From: an uncultured Kineothrix sp.
GTDB taxonomy: Bacteria > Bacillota > Clostridia > Lachnospirales > Lachnospiraceae
DNA: 44,830 nt
Assembly: GCA_910587275.1 (NCBI GenBank)
Contig: CAJUMD010000013.1
Location: 1 to 44,830 of the forward strand
Direction of reading: 5' to 3'
Below the pieces are notes generated by a model. The model was not told the origin of the DNA, ran no database searches, and was given only the letters and a program-made list of their open reading frames with translations. The stretch's first letter is position 1. Each line of letters starts with the position of its first letter. The position numbers and the translations under genes are program-made. Positions 17,730-26,446 of the stretch are shown here, one piece after another.

Positions 17730-17891
17730 GCCTTTTCCCTTATTCCATTTCCTGTTATTCCATTTATTATTTTTCTTATTATTCCATTAACTCCATTAAC
17801 CATTAACCCAATCCACATTCCCCGGCTTTCCCGATAATCCGATTATATCACATGTCAAAGGGCAAACTTATTAAAACTTTGTAAAATGGTA

Positions 17892-17919
17892 TTGACTTTT
17901 CTGAAATTTTCATTATAAT
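17892..17919 (+). promoter_or_regulatory. Sigma-A promoter of the Fur-family gene
   Basis: TTGACT (17892-17897), 16 bases, TATAAT (17914-17919), 40 bases before the ATG. The expected start site falls inside the adjacent 7-1-7 operator. Confidence 0.88.
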
Positions 17920-17924
17920 AAAAA

Positions 17925-17939
17925 CAGTAATCATTACTG
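17925..17939. promoter_or_regulatory. Fur/PerR-type 7-1-7 operator
   Basis: CAGTAATCATTACTG is a perfect 7-1-7 palindrome, the architecture of Fur and PerR boxes. It starts 5 bases after the -10 of the regulator gene, so binding would block transcription: negative autoregulation. Confidence 0.85.
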
Positions 17940-17958
17940 ATTTTGAAGGAGGCAGGAA

Positions 17959-18345
17959 ATGGCCCAGAAATACAGCAGGCAGCGGGAGCTGATTAAGGAT
18001 TTTCTCTGCACGAGAAAAGACCATCCCACCGCCGATGTCGTATACATGAATGTCCGGCAGCAATTTCCCAACATCAGTCTTGGTACCGTATACCGCAACC
18101 TTACCCTGCTTTCCGGCACGGGGGAAATCCAAAGGCTCCGCTTAGGGGACGGCGTGGACCATTTCGATGCCGATACCTCCCCCCATAACCATTTTGTCTG
18201 TACACAGTGCGGATGCGTACAGGACTTGGAGATGGAAAGCATCGGTCACATTGTGGAAACCGCAGGGGCGCATTTTAACGGAAGGATTGACGGACATGTC
18301 ACCTATTTCTACGGAATATGCGGGAAATGCCGTGAAATGCCGTGA
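17959..18345 (+). CDS. Fur-family metal/peroxide regulator, PerR-like
   Basis: A 128-residue Fur-superfamily repressor. The N-terminal winged helix contains 'HPTADVVYMNVRQQFPNISL' and 'GTVYRNLTLLSGTGEI'; the C-terminal dimerisation domain has the metal-ligand stretch 'DGVDHFDADTSPHNHFVCTQ' and two structural-zinc pairs, CTQCG and CGKC. The PerR type is favoured because the gene sits just before reverse rubrerythrin, a peroxide-reducing enzyme, and is preceded by a 7-1-7 box; Fur or Zur cannot be excluded from sequence alone. ATG 17959 follows GAAGGAGG. Its 3' end has a small tandem duplication (GTGAAATGCC twice from 18331) that surrounds the stop codon. Confidence 0.9.
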   Translation: MAQKYSRQRELIKDFLCTRKDHPTADVVYMNVRQQFPNISLGTVYRNLTLLSGTGEIQRLRLGDGVDHFDADTSPHNHFVCTQCGCVQDLEMESIGHIVETAGAHFNGRIDGHVTYFYGICGKCREMP

Positions 18346-18491
18346 AATGCCGGAAAAAAATATCGGAACGATAAGTATTTGCCTGCATTGCCGCATCCCT
18401 ACATACAGCGGCGGAAACAGGCAGTCGCACCATAAAATACTTTATCAATTAATAAAAATTAAACTATTAAAAAAGAAAAGGAGAATGTAAA

Positions 18492-19031
18492 ATGAAATTT
18501 GTATGTCAGGTATGTGGCTATGTTCACGAAGGAGATTCCGCACCGGAGAAATGCCCCCAGTGCAACGCACCCGCAGAGAAATTCACACAGCAGGCAGGTG
18601 AGAAAACATGGGCTGCAGAACACGTGGTAGGCGTGGCACAGGGTGTCAGCGAGGATATTATGGCAGACTTAAGGGCGAACTTCAACGGCGAATGCACCGA
18701 AGTAGGTATGTACCTTGCCATGGCAAGGGTAGCACACAGGGAAGGCTATCCGGAAATCGGTCTTTACTGGGAAAAAGCAGCATGGGAAGAAGCGGAACAT
18801 GCCGCTAAATTCGCGGAACTGTTAGGCGAAGTCGTTACCGATTCCACCAAAAAGAACCTTGAAATGAGAGTAGAAGCAGAAAACGGCGCTACGGCAGGCA
18901 AATTCGACCTTGCAAAAAGGGCAAAGGCTGCCAACCTTGACGCAATCCATGACACCGTGCATGAAATGGCAAGGGATGAGGCGAGACACGGAAAAGCATT
19001 TGAAGGTCTGTTAAAGAGATACTTTGGTTAA
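18492..19031 (+). CDS. Reverse rubrerythrin (NADH/rubredoxin-dependent peroxidase)
   Basis: A 179-residue non-haem iron protein that reduces hydrogen peroxide, and possibly oxygen, in anaerobes. The rubredoxin domain comes first: CQVCGYVHEG and CPQCNAP supply the four cysteine iron ligands. The ferritin-like di-iron domain follows, with Glu ligands in 'NGECTEVGMYLAMARVAHRE', 'WEEAEHAAKFAELLG' and 'HEMARDEARHGKAFEGLLKR'. Ordinary rubrerythrin has the opposite domain order. ATG 18492 follows AAAGGAG. The gene lies 146 bases after the Fur-family regulator and ends with a strong terminator. No clear sigma-A promoter is visible in the gap, so it may be read from the regulator's promoter. Confidence 0.95.
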   Translation: MKFVCQVCGYVHEGDSAPEKCPQCNAPAEKFTQQAGEKTWAAEHVVGVAQGVSEDIMADLRANFNGECTEVGMYLAMARVAHREGYPEIGLYWEKAAWEEAEHAAKFAELLGEVVTDSTKKNLEMRVEAENGATAGKFDLAKRAKAANLDAIHDTVHEMARDEARHGKAFEGLLKRYFG

Positions 19032-19066
19032 TCGGAAATGCCGTAAATTCAACATTTTTAAGGATT

Positions 19067-19106
19067 TAAGGGTATGTTAGAGCAATCTGACATACCCTTA
19101 TTTTTG
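19067..19106 (+). terminator. Terminator of the rubrerythrin unit
   Basis: A 15-bp stem (19067-19081 with 19086-19100, one G-T pair) closed by a GCAA tetraloop, then ATTTTTG. It ends the regulator/rubrerythrin transcript. Confidence 0.92.
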
Positions 19107-19207
19107 TGTGCAGGCGGTTGTGTCCGGATTGAACCACTCCTCCTTTCAAGAGAGTTGCCGGCACAGGTTTCCTGTGCGGAAAGGTGTACATTGAAAAAGG
19201 GAATACA

Positions 19208-19232
19208 GAAAAAGCCCGGCATTTCTGCCGAG
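19208..19232 (-). terminator. Terminator of the MATE gene
   Basis: On the minus strand CTCGGCA, GAAA loop, TGCCGGG (one G-T pair), then CTTTTT, about 60 bases after the MATE stop. The rest of the 19107-19290 gap shows no gene. Confidence 0.8.
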
Positions 19233-19290
19233 TCTCTTTCTGTTCATGCCTTGAGATCTGTCAACCTGCAGTTGCATATACGCTCCCGAC

Positions 19291-20667
19291 CTATTTCCCG
19301 GCAAACAAATCATCCCGTGTAATATTGTTCAGCCACTTCCCGCTCCGGTAATGCTTAATCACCCAAGGCCATTTCACGAATTCATCGGTGCATAACAGGA
19401 AATACACCCACATCACGGGCAGCCGGAACACAAATGCCGCCAAAAAGCCAAGGGGAACGGCATACCCCCACATATCGATGGTATCACAGATAAAACCGAA
19501 CCGGCTGTCCCCTCCCGCACGGAATACCCCGGCAATCAGTGTGGTGTTCACGGCAGCGCCCATCACATAATAGGTATTAATCAGCAGCATGTATTTCAAA
19601 TAATGCATCGCCTGTTCCGACAGGGAAGCGTACCGGAGCACCAAAGGCGTTGCCGCCAGAATAATCACACCGCCAATGGCTCCCGTCGCCACGGTGAGCC
19701 TCATCAGTTTCTTTGCCCCCTCCCTGGCTTCTTCCAATTTATTTTCGCCGATAATGTTACCAAGCAGGATACCGCCCGCGCTCGCCATTCCGAAACAAAG
19801 GATGGTTCCAAAATTCCGCACCACGATTACGAAGGAATTCGCTGCCACCACATCCGTGCCAAGATGCCCCAGGATTACCGAGTACATGGAGAATGCCACG
19901 CTCCAACTGATATCATTTCCGAGGGCCGGCAGCGACAGCCTGACAAAATCCCCAAACAGCGCTTTGTTTTTGGAAAATAAATACCGGAAGTCCAGCTTAA
20001 TATCCTTACTGAAAAAAGATACTCCAAAACACGCCAGTAATTCTATAAACCTTGAAAGGGAAGTGGCTATGGCAACCCCCGTTGCTCCCAGCTTCGGCGC
20101 ACCGAACAGCCCGAAAATAAATACCGCATTTAACACGATATTCAGGGAAAAAGCCAGCACATTCATCGCCGTGCTGACCATCACCCGCCCGATGCTCCTA
20201 AGCACCGCCAAATATACTTCCGTAATCCCCCAGCACAAATAGCATACGCTCATACAGCGCAGATAGGAAGCCCCTATGGCGACCAGTTCCCGGTCATTGG
20301 TAAAAATGCGCATCATTCCCTCCGGCGCCAGCAGCGCAGTCCCGGAAAACAGCAGGGAAATCAACAGAGAAAAACGCAGCGCAATCCCTTCCACCACCTG
20401 GATTGCCTGCATGTCCCCTTTCCCGTAATATTGTGCACAGAGCATGGTCGCACCGGTACCCAGCCCGTAAAACACCATAAACAGCACCGAAGCATACTGC
20501 GCTGCCAGCGATACTGCAGATATGGAAGACTGCCCCACATAATTTAACATCACCACATCCGCCGAGCTGACCGCCGCACTGAGCAGATTCTGCACCACAA
20601 TAGGCAGTACCAGCTTAAAAATGTGATGATAAAAAGAATCGTTTCTGGTTTTATCCAATCCAAACAT
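19291..20667 (-). CDS. MATE-family efflux transporter
   Basis: A 458-residue polytopic membrane protein of the MATE (MatE/NorM-DinF) family with about twelve helices in two similar halves. The first half begins 'HIFKLVLPIVVQNLLSAAVS' and contains 'NYVGQSSISAVSLA' and 'GLGTGATMLCAQYYGKGD'; the second half begins 'FVRLSLPALGNDISWSVAF' and contains 'GMASAGGILLGNIIGENK'. These proteins export drugs or metabolites in exchange for Na+ or H+. The substrate is not predictable. ATG 20667 follows GGGAGGTTGCA. It is a single-gene unit between glgD and the rubrerythrin locus. Confidence 0.95.
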   Translation of the reverse strand: MFGLDKTRNDSFYHHIFKLVLPIVVQNLLSAAVSSADVVMLNYVGQSSISAVSLAAQYASVLFMVFYGLGTGATMLCAQYYGKGDMQAIQVVEGIALRFSLLISLLFSGTALLAPEGMMRIFTNDRELVAIGASYLRCMSVCYLCWGITEVYLAVLRSIGRVMVSTAMNVLAFSLNIVLNAVFIFGLFGAPKLGATGVAIATSLSRFIELLACFGVSFFSKDIKLDFRYLFSKNKALFGDFVRLSLPALGNDISWSVAFSMYSVILGHLGTDVVAANSFVIVVRNFGTILCFGMASAGGILLGNIIGENKLEEAREGAKKLMRLTVATGAIGGVIILAATPLVLRYASLSEQAMHYLKYMLLINTYYVMGAAVNTTLIAGVFRAGGDSRFGFICDTIDMWGYAVPLGFLAAFVFRLPVMWVYFLLCTDEFVKWPWVIKHYRSGKWLNNITRDDLFAGK

Positions 20668-20720
20668 TGCAACCTCCCGGCACTCCGCGACTCGGGTGCC
20701 GCTTAAACGGCATATTCCTT

Positions 20721-20748
20721 AAAAGGCGGGAAACATCTGTTTCCCGCC
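20721..20748 (-). terminator. Terminator of the glgCD operon
   Basis: A perfect 10-bp stem (20725-20734 with 20739-20748, GGCGGGAAAC arm) and a 4-base loop, followed on the minus strand by TTTT. It lies 18 bases after the glgD stop. Confidence 0.9.
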
Positions 20749-20765
20749 TCATTTTCCGCCAACTG

Positions 20766-21908
20766 TTAAACCGTTTGGTATTTCCCGATATAAACAGGGA
20801 ACGTATCCGTACCTTTCATTTCCTTACCCGCAGAAATCGTCACGTTTTTATCGGTAATCAGATACTCGGCATCCGCTCCCGCTTCCACCACGGTATCCTG
20901 CATCAGGATACAATTTTTTACTTTTGCACCCTTCGCCACCTTAACGCCACGGAACAGGATGCTGTTTTCCACTTCACCCTCAATGATACAGCCGTCAGCC
21001 GCCATGACATTCTGGACTTTCGCACCGTCAATATACCTTGTGGGGTTATCGTCACGGATTTTCGTATAAATCGGTGCCCCTGCAAAAAGGGCATCCAAAT
21101 TATAATCATCCAACAGCTTCATATTTTCGTCATAATACGTCTTCATATCACAGATACGCGCCGCATAGCCTTCATATTTATAAGCCTGCACGTTCAGTTT
21201 GTTCAGTCTGGGCATGAGTACATCCCGCTCAAAATACTCCATTCCATGGACGAACGCCGTATTGACCAAATCAATCAGCAGTTCACGGTCCACCATGAAG
21301 ATATTCATGGAAAAGTTCTGTACGCCGGATTCCCTGGGATTTACAAACATCCTCGTTACCCTTCCGTTTTCCAGATTAAAGGTATAATAAAATCCCTTAT
21401 CGTTCGCCGTGGATTTCAAAAAGCTCTCCGGCAGTTCCTGCTCATTGTAAACAACGGTAACATCCGCGCCGCTCTCCATGTGTGCCTTAAGCATCTTATT
21501 AAAATCGAAGTTCACCACGACGTTTGTATCCGCCATTACCACGTATTTTTCCTTCTGGTCCCTCAGGAAATCCAGGATACCCGCCAAAGCGCCCACACGC
21601 CCGACAAAAGGCTTGGAAGTTTTCTCCACATATGGAGGAAAAATATGCAGGCCGCCGTTTTTGCGTACCAAATCCCACTCACGGCCGGAATCCAAATGGT
21701 CCATCAGGGAATGGTAATTGTTGTTTACCATCACGGACACGTTGTCGATGCCGCAGTTTGCCATACTGGATAAGATAAAATCTATGAGACGGTAACGCGC
21801 ACAGAACGGAATGGACGCCATCAAACGCACATTCACCAGTTCCGGAACCAGCGCATCATAACTGTTAGGGAATATAATACCAAGTGCACTCGTGTTTGAA
21901 TTTACCAT
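20766..21908 (-). CDS. glgD: ADP-glucose pyrophosphorylase subunit GlgD
   Basis: A 380-residue homologue of glucose-1-phosphate adenylyltransferase. The nucleotidyltransferase fold is present ('CARYRLIDFILSSMANCGID', 'MVNNNYHSLMDHLDSGREWD'), and the C-terminal left-handed beta-helix has hexapeptide repeats ('CIIEGEVENSILFRGVKVAK'). The N-terminus lacks the canonical 'LAGGxGxRL' nucleotide loop: it reads 'SALGIIFPNSYDA' instead. This fits the Firmicutes arrangement in which GlgD is a weakly active or regulatory partner of GlgC. The start overlaps the glgC stop by 7 bases, implying coupled translation and equal amounts of the two subunits. Confidence 0.95.
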   Translation of the reverse strand: MVNSNTSALGIIFPNSYDALVPELVNVRLMASIPFCARYRLIDFILSSMANCGIDNVSVMVNNNYHSLMDHLDSGREWDLVRKNGGLHIFPPYVEKTSKPFVGRVGALAGILDFLRDQKEKYVVMADTNVVVNFDFNKMLKAHMESGADVTVVYNEQELPESFLKSTANDKGFYYTFNLENGRVTRMFVNPRESGVQNFSMNIFMVDRELLIDLVNTAFVHGMEYFERDVLMPRLNKLNVQAYKYEGYAARICDMKTYYDENMKLLDDYNLDALFAGAPIYTKIRDDNPTRYIDGAKVQNVMAADGCIIEGEVENSILFRGVKVAKGAKVKNCILMQDTVVEAGADAEYLITDKNVTISAGKEMKGTDTFPVYIGKYQTV

Positions 21909-23110
21909 TGTTCTCCACCGCCTTCCACATTATTATTCACCATGGCATTGGGGCCAATCTTCGCATTGTCGCCGATGGTAATGCCATCGCCGATGGTTGC
22001 CACACCCTTTTCCTCGTCGGTGGGCATTGCGCCTACTACCGCGTTCTCACCGATGGTAACGTTTTCCGCCACGATACAGTGTTTTACCACGGCTCCCGCT
22101 TTAACGACGGTTCCGCCCATGATAACCGCATCCTCGATGACCGCTCCTTTTTCCACCCGGACGCCTGCAAACAGGATGGAATGTTTCACCGCACCCTTAA
22201 TCCGGCACCCGTCGGTAATCATGGAATTTTCCACCGTCGCGCCCGCGCTGATCTTATGTCCGGTCATACCGCTGTTACGGCTGTATATTTTCCAGTGTTC
22301 ATCAAACAGGTTAATACCGCTGTGCTCCGGATCCAGCACCTCCATATTCGCTTCCCACAGGGAGGAAATGGTTCCCACGTCCTTCCAGTACCCGTTGAAA
22401 TGGTATGCATACATCCTGCGCTGATCCCTGAGCAGGTTCGGGATAATGTTATTTCCAAAGTCGTTTTCGGAATTGGAATCCGCTTCGTCTTCTTCCAGGT
22501 ATTTTCTCAGGATATCCCAATTGAAAATATAGATACCCATGGAAGCCAAATTCGACTTCGGTTCCTTCGGTTTCTCCTGGAATTCCGTAATCTTGTCATT
22601 TTCATCTGCCACCATCAGACCGAAACGGGAAGCCTCCTCCCAAGGAACTTCCATGACCGCAACGCTGAATTCCGCATCTTTCTCCTTGTGGAATTTCAGG
22701 AAATCACTGTAATCCTGCTTGCAAATCTGGTCCCCCGAAAGAATAATGACATATTTCGGGTCATATCTCTCAATAAATGAAATATTCTGGTAAATCGCGT
22801 TTGCCGTTCCCTTATACCAGTCCGACCCGCTCGCCTTCTGGTAAGGCGGCAGAACATGTACGCCCCCATACAGACGGTCCAAATCCCACGGCTGGCCGTT
22901 GCCTATGTACTCGTTCAATACTAACGGTTGGTACTGCGTCAGGATTCCAACCGTATCAATCCCTGAATTTACGCAGTTGGACAACGGAAAGTCAATAATA
23001 CGGTATTTCCCGCCAAACGGAACTGCCGGTTTTGCAAGTTTCTCTGTCAAAGCATACAGGCGGGAACCCTGTCCGCCGGCAAGAAGCATTGCAATCATTT
23101 CTTTTGCCAT
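21902..23110 (-). CDS. glgC: Glucose-1-phosphate adenylyltransferase GlgC
   Basis: A 402-residue catalytic subunit making ADP-glucose from glucose-1-phosphate and ATP for glycogen synthesis. Motifs seen are the nucleotide loop 'MLLAGGQGSRLYALTEKLAK', 'KPAVPFGGKYRIIDFPLSNC', the substrate region 'SGDQICKQDYSDFLKFH', 'FQEKPKEPKSNLASMGIYIF' and 'YWKDVGTISSLWEANM', followed by a beta-helix of hexapeptide repeats. Start ATG 23110 follows AGGAGGTGCATT. It is first in a two-gene operon with glgD, with its own promoter upstream and a strong terminator downstream; glgA, glgB and glgP are not in the window. Confidence 0.97.
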   Translation of the reverse strand: MAKEMIAMLLAGGQGSRLYALTEKLAKPAVPFGGKYRIIDFPLSNCVNSGIDTVGILTQYQPLVLNEYIGNGQPWDLDRLYGGVHVLPPYQKASGSDWYKGTANAIYQNISFIERYDPKYVIILSGDQICKQDYSDFLKFHKEKDAEFSVAVMEVPWEEASRFGLMVADENDKITEFQEKPKEPKSNLASMGIYIFNWDILRKYLEEDEADSNSENDFGNNIIPNLLRDQRRMYAYHFNGYWKDVGTISSLWEANMEVLDPEHSGINLFDEHWKIYSRNSGMTGHKISAGATVENSMITDGCRIKGAVKHSILFAGVRVEKGAVIEDAVIMGGTVVKAGAVVKHCIVAENVTIGENAVVGAMPTDEEKGVATIGDGITIGDNAKIGPNAMVNNNVEGGGEQW

Positions 23111-23256
23111 AATGCACCTCCTAATTAATTACCTCTCTCACATTTCTCGTTGCCGGCCGGGGTAACCCGTCCCCATCCCCGGCACCATGCAATATGTTAA
23201 TTTTATCACAATTGGGCAAACAAGAAAAGAGGTAAGAAACAATTTTCTGCCTATTT

Positions 23257-23284
23257 GTCATATCATGTATTTTTTTACTGTCAA
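23257..23284 (-). promoter_or_regulatory. Probable promoter of glgCD
   Basis: TTGACA (23284-23279), 16 bases, then TATGAC (23262-23257) on the minus strand, leaving a leader of about 140 bases to the glgC ATG. The -10 is imperfect. Confidence 0.5.
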
Positions 23285-23289
23285 TATTT

Positions 23290-24624
23290 TTATTGTATTA
23301 TAACCGCCATACCGTTCCCCAATTCCCTGTCGCTCTCCACCACCACTTTCATGCCGCTTTCCAATAAATCGTCCGTCACTGCCGCCTTATCTTCATTCCC
23401 GTCCAGCAACCGCACCGGAAGCCGCCTGACACACAGTTCCGTTCCGAGTATTCCGTTCTTTTCTTCCAGCACGTAAATGTAATACATATCCCCGTCATAA
23501 TGCAGCGCCCGTTTCGGAACCACGAAATCATAAATCTCCGATGTGGAGACTACCTCCATTACGCCTTCCGTCCTCCCCTGCGCCACACCCGCTTCCAGCC
23601 ATACCGTTACCGTATAACCGCCGTTTTCCTGTATAATGGAATCAATTTCCTCATCCGCTTCCTCCGGGCTGCCGGGAAAACTCAGATGCACCCGATCCCC
23701 CGTATGCACCATAGACTTATTTTCCTGCGGTATCACGGTGCGGAAGACCAAACTGCCCTGCGCGTCCGCATAACGCATCACCGCGCCTTCCCCCATCCGT
23801 GTCCCAGCCTGTATCATCACCTCCAGCACGCATCCTTCCTGCTCTGCCGCTACCCTGCCGCCCCTCTCCGCAAGCTCTTTCCACACCGCAATCTTATGCT
23901 CCCTTTCCTGCACCTGTCCTATGGAAGAAAAACCGGCACTGTAAGCGCCTTCCACCTGATTCTGCACATTCCGTGCATCCTCCATGCTTCTTGCCGCCTC
24001 CCGCAAAACCTTCTCTTTCTCCTGTCCGGTTTCTTCGATTGCCCGCTGCCTTTCCTTTATTTCCCGGTCTATCCGCGTCCTCTCATCCGCCCACGCAATC
24101 CATACCTCATCCGGCGCGTCCTCCTGCGGTATCCGGAACATATGCGTATCCATGTCTTCTTGCGCCTGCTCCAGCAAAATCATTTCTTCCGCAATCTTCC
24201 GCTCCAATTCCGCCGCCGCGCTTTCATAATCCTCTGCCGCACGGGCTGCCTCCGTTGCCGCTTCCTTCTTTTCCGTCTGTACCTGCGCCTGCCACACCCG
24301 TTCTTCCGCTTCCAGCAGGCTAAGCTGCATCTCCAAATCCTCCAAATCCACTTCGTAAAGGACCGTACCCGCTTCTATCCGTTCCCCTGCTGCCACACAG
24401 ACCTTTTTTACCAATAACCCCTCCATACCGGTCACCGCCTGCGCATTCACCGCTTCCAGGGTTCCCTCCGACAAGAACGTATTCTGTATGGACGCTGCGG
24501 AAAAATAACTCCATTTCACCCTCGGCATCTGACTGACATAGATGACTCTTGACACAAATGTCATAACCAGCATTCCCGCCATGAAAATCCCAAATCCCAT
24601 TCCGAGTCTTTTCTTTCTATCCAT
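23290..24624 (-). CDS. HlyD/RND-type membrane-fusion (adaptor) protein
   Basis: A 444-residue periplasmic-adaptor-like protein. The N-terminal membrane helix is at about residues 5-27 ('MGFGIFMAGMLVMTFVSRVI'). A first half-lipoyl motif follows ('AVTGMEGLLVKKVCVAAGER'), then a long Glu/Ala/Arg-rich coiled coil (about residues 105-225) and the second half-lipoyl part ('AAEQEGCVLEVMIQAGTRMG'). A C-terminal beta domain ends 'MKVVVESDRELGNGMAVIIQ'. The frame is open much further upstream, but that part is antisense or out-of-frame sequence of the permease gene; ATG 24624 begins 8 bases after the permease stop. Adaptors normally pair with MacB-, RND- or HlyB-type exporters, none of which is here. 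Its place behind two importer-type permeases is unusual. Confidence 0.9.
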   Translation of the reverse strand: MDRKKRLGMGFGIFMAGMLVMTFVSRVIYVSQMPRVKWSYFSAASIQNTFLSEGTLEAVNAQAVTGMEGLLVKKVCVAAGERIEAGTVLYEVDLEDLEMQLSLLEAEERVWQAQVQTEKKEAATEAARAAEDYESAAAELERKIAEEMILLEQAQEDMDTHMFRIPQEDAPDEVWIAWADERTRIDREIKERQRAIEETGQEKEKVLREAARSMEDARNVQNQVEGAYSAGFSSIGQVQEREHKIAVWKELAERGGRVAAEQEGCVLEVMIQAGTRMGEGAVMRYADAQGSLVFRTVIPQENKSMVHTGDRVHLSFPGSPEEADEEIDSIIQENGGYTVTVWLEAGVAQGRTEGVMEVVSTSEIYDFVVPKRALHYDGDMYYIYVLEEKNGILGTELCVRRLPVRLLDGNEDKAAVTDDLLESGMKVVVESDRELGNGMAVIIQ

Positions 24625-24632
24625 ACCATACC

Positions 24633-25571
24633 CTATCCTTTTTCCCCATCCCATGGAACCATGGAAACGGAATAGGTAATTCCTTTTTCCAACGCATCCT
24701 GCCCCAGCGCAAAGACAAACAAAGCCGGAACCAATACCACAACAGATGCGGCAAATGCAAATCCCGCCTGTTCCACCGTAAGCCGGGGCAGATACAAAGA
24801 CAGGGGCCAGTCTTTCTGCTCCTCCAAAAATGCCATGGGCTGTTCCACCAAATTCCAATATTCCAAAAAACCCAAAACCATTGCCGCCTGAATCCCCGTC
24901 CTGCCAAGCGGCATACCGACAAAAAGAAATACCTGCATTTCCCCCGCCCCGTCCAACCGGGCAGCTTCCAATACATCCCTTTCGATCTGCGTAAATCCCC
25001 GGTACATAAGAAACACCGGAAACGCGGAAAATACGGCGGGCAGAATAACAGAAGCAGTTTTCCCGTATAACCCCATTTTCTGCAATACCAGATACTGCGG
25101 CAACAGCATCACCTGAAAAGGCAAAAGCATCAATACCACATACAATCCGAACAAAACACCCCTGCCCCGGAAACGGAATACCGCAAACGCCCATGCCGAA
25201 GGCAGCCCGACCAAAAGCTGCCCTGCCAAAACCGCCGCAGTCATGCCTACCGTATTCCAAAACAACCGGTAAAATTCCGGGGAACCCACAAGCAGCCTGT
25301 AATAATGTTCCATGGTAGGATACAAAGGAATCAGATGCCATTTGGCATAACCGCCGCTTCCATCCATGACGGGGGAAAGCATCTGCCGCAGCTCCATATC
25401 ATCCATAACCGCCCCTGCCGGTATCAGGAATAACGGCAGACAGACCAGTGCCGCCGCTAAAAAACAGACGCCTCCCGCAGCCCACTTGACCACACGCCGT
25501 TTTACTTTTTCCGTTTTTCTTTTTTCCAATCTTTTTATTCGTTTTTCCGTTACGCATCCCTCCGCCGCCAT
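24633..25571 (-). CDS. Carbohydrate-type ABC transporter permease (MalG-like)
   Basis: A 312-residue membrane subunit of a family-1 sugar ABC transporter. Six helices are visible: one near residue 30 ('GGVCFLAAALVCLPLFLIPAG') and five more. The permease EAA loop is 'IERDVLEAARLDGAGEMQVF', near residue 200, where the ATPase would dock. The periplasmic segment 'PTMEHYYRLLVGSPEFYRLF' is typical of MalG-like proteins. ATG 25571 overlaps the upstream permease stop (TAATG); an in-frame start at 25610 would add residues out of the preceding gene. No ATPase gene is present nearby, so a shared MsmX-type ATPase is presumed. Confidence 0.93.
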   Translation of the reverse strand: MAAEGCVTEKRIKRLEKRKTEKVKRRVVKWAAGGVCFLAAALVCLPLFLIPAGAVMDDMELRQMLSPVMDGSGGYAKWHLIPLYPTMEHYYRLLVGSPEFYRLFWNTVGMTAAVLAGQLLVGLPSAWAFAVFRFRGRGVLFGLYVVLMLLPFQVMLLPQYLVLQKMGLYGKTASVILPAVFSAFPVFLMYRGFTQIERDVLEAARLDGAGEMQVFLFVGMPLGRTGIQAAMVLGFLEYWNLVEQPMAFLEEQKDWPLSLYLPRLTVEQAGFAFAASVVVLVPALFVFALGQDALEKGITYSVSMVPWDGEKG

Positions 25572-26446
25572 TATAAGTCCGGTTCCAGCCTTTTTTGCAA
25601 AATAAGGCATAAAACCAAAAGCGTTGCCGACAGCAGCACCGTCAGCGCTGCCATTTGGTCAAATTCCAGCTTTAGATACCAATTCTGCAGCAAATGCTGG
25701 AGGAAATAAATATTTTCCTGCGGATAGCTGCCGGCAACCATCCATATCTCCCGGTAACTCTTAAAAATCTGAAGAACGGACAGCATCCCAATCGTAAAAA
25801 AACTTCCGGCAAGCTGCGGCCTTGTCACATAATGCCACCGCTGCCATCTGCCCGCCCCGTCCACAACTGCCGCTTCGTCCACCTCTTTCGGCAGTCCCGC
25901 AAGCCCTGCCAGCCATAAGATCATCATATAACCCGTATTTTTCCAAAGGAAACTCCCTGTCACCACTGCCAATGCCAAATCCGAATGCAGATAATCCGCC
26001 CCGGTAAATACAGGAAGCCCTGTAATCCGCTCCGATACCGCGGCAAACATCCCGTTCCACAGCCCATGTTCATCCGCCAAAATACGCAGCACCAAAACCA
26101 TCACTGCAGCCGGAACCGCCATTGGCGCCAGCAGGGCGGACACCAGTTTCCGCCTTGCGGCCAGCCCGCGTACCAAAAGCGCCAAAAACAAGCTGACAGT
26201 CATTAAAAGCGGCACCCCTGCCGCAGCATAAGCTACCGTATTGCGGACAGCCCTCAAAAAAGCAGCGTTATGCAGGACAGCACGGTAATTTGCCGTCCCC
26301 GCAAAAGCCCCGCTGCCTGACTGAAAAAAAGAACGCCTTACTGTTTCCGCAAAAGGAAGCAGGTAAAACAGGAGTACCCCCGAAAATCCCGGCGCCAAAA
26401 ATAAAAGCCTCCTATTCTTCCATTTCAATCGCCATTTTGCCCGCAA
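25571..26446 (-). CDS. Sugar-type ABC transporter permease (MalF-like)
   Basis: A 291-residue membrane subunit, partner of the next permease. It begins with 'LLFLAPGFSGVLLFYLLPFA' and 'ETVRRSFFQS', typical of the MalF/UgpA group, has six helices, and carries the EAA loop 'LPKEVDEAAVVDGAGRWQRW' near residue 190. The start is probably TTG 26446, because GGAGGGGG lies about 10 bases upstream and no ATG occurs near the beginning of the conserved region. That start lies inside the last 35 bases of the solute-binding protein gene, so translation is likely coupled. Confidence 0.92.
   Translation of the reverse strand: MRAKWRLKWKNRRLLFLAPGFSGVLLFYLLPFAETVRRSFFQSGSGAFAGTANYRAVLHNAAFLRAVRNTVAYAAAGVPLLMTVSLFLALLVRGLAARRKLVSALLAPMAVPAAVMVLVLRILADEHGLWNGMFAAVSERITGLPVFTGADYLHSDLALAVVTGSFLWKNTGYMMILWLAGLAGLPKEVDEAAVVDGAGRWQRWHYVTRPQLAGSFFTIGMLSVLQIFKSYREIWMVAGSYPQENIYFLQHLLQNWYLKLEFDQMAALTVLLSATLLVLCLILQKRLEPDL

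Noticed and set aside
19100..19160. tRNA-like GGTTCAATCC on the minus strand
   Set aside because: The flanking bases do not form the T-stem or an acceptor stem.
24625..25341. Upstream extension of the adaptor gene into a 683-codon frame
   Set aside because: Glycine/phenylalanine-rich shadow of the permease gene in another frame; the true start at 24624 is followed by a normal membrane anchor.
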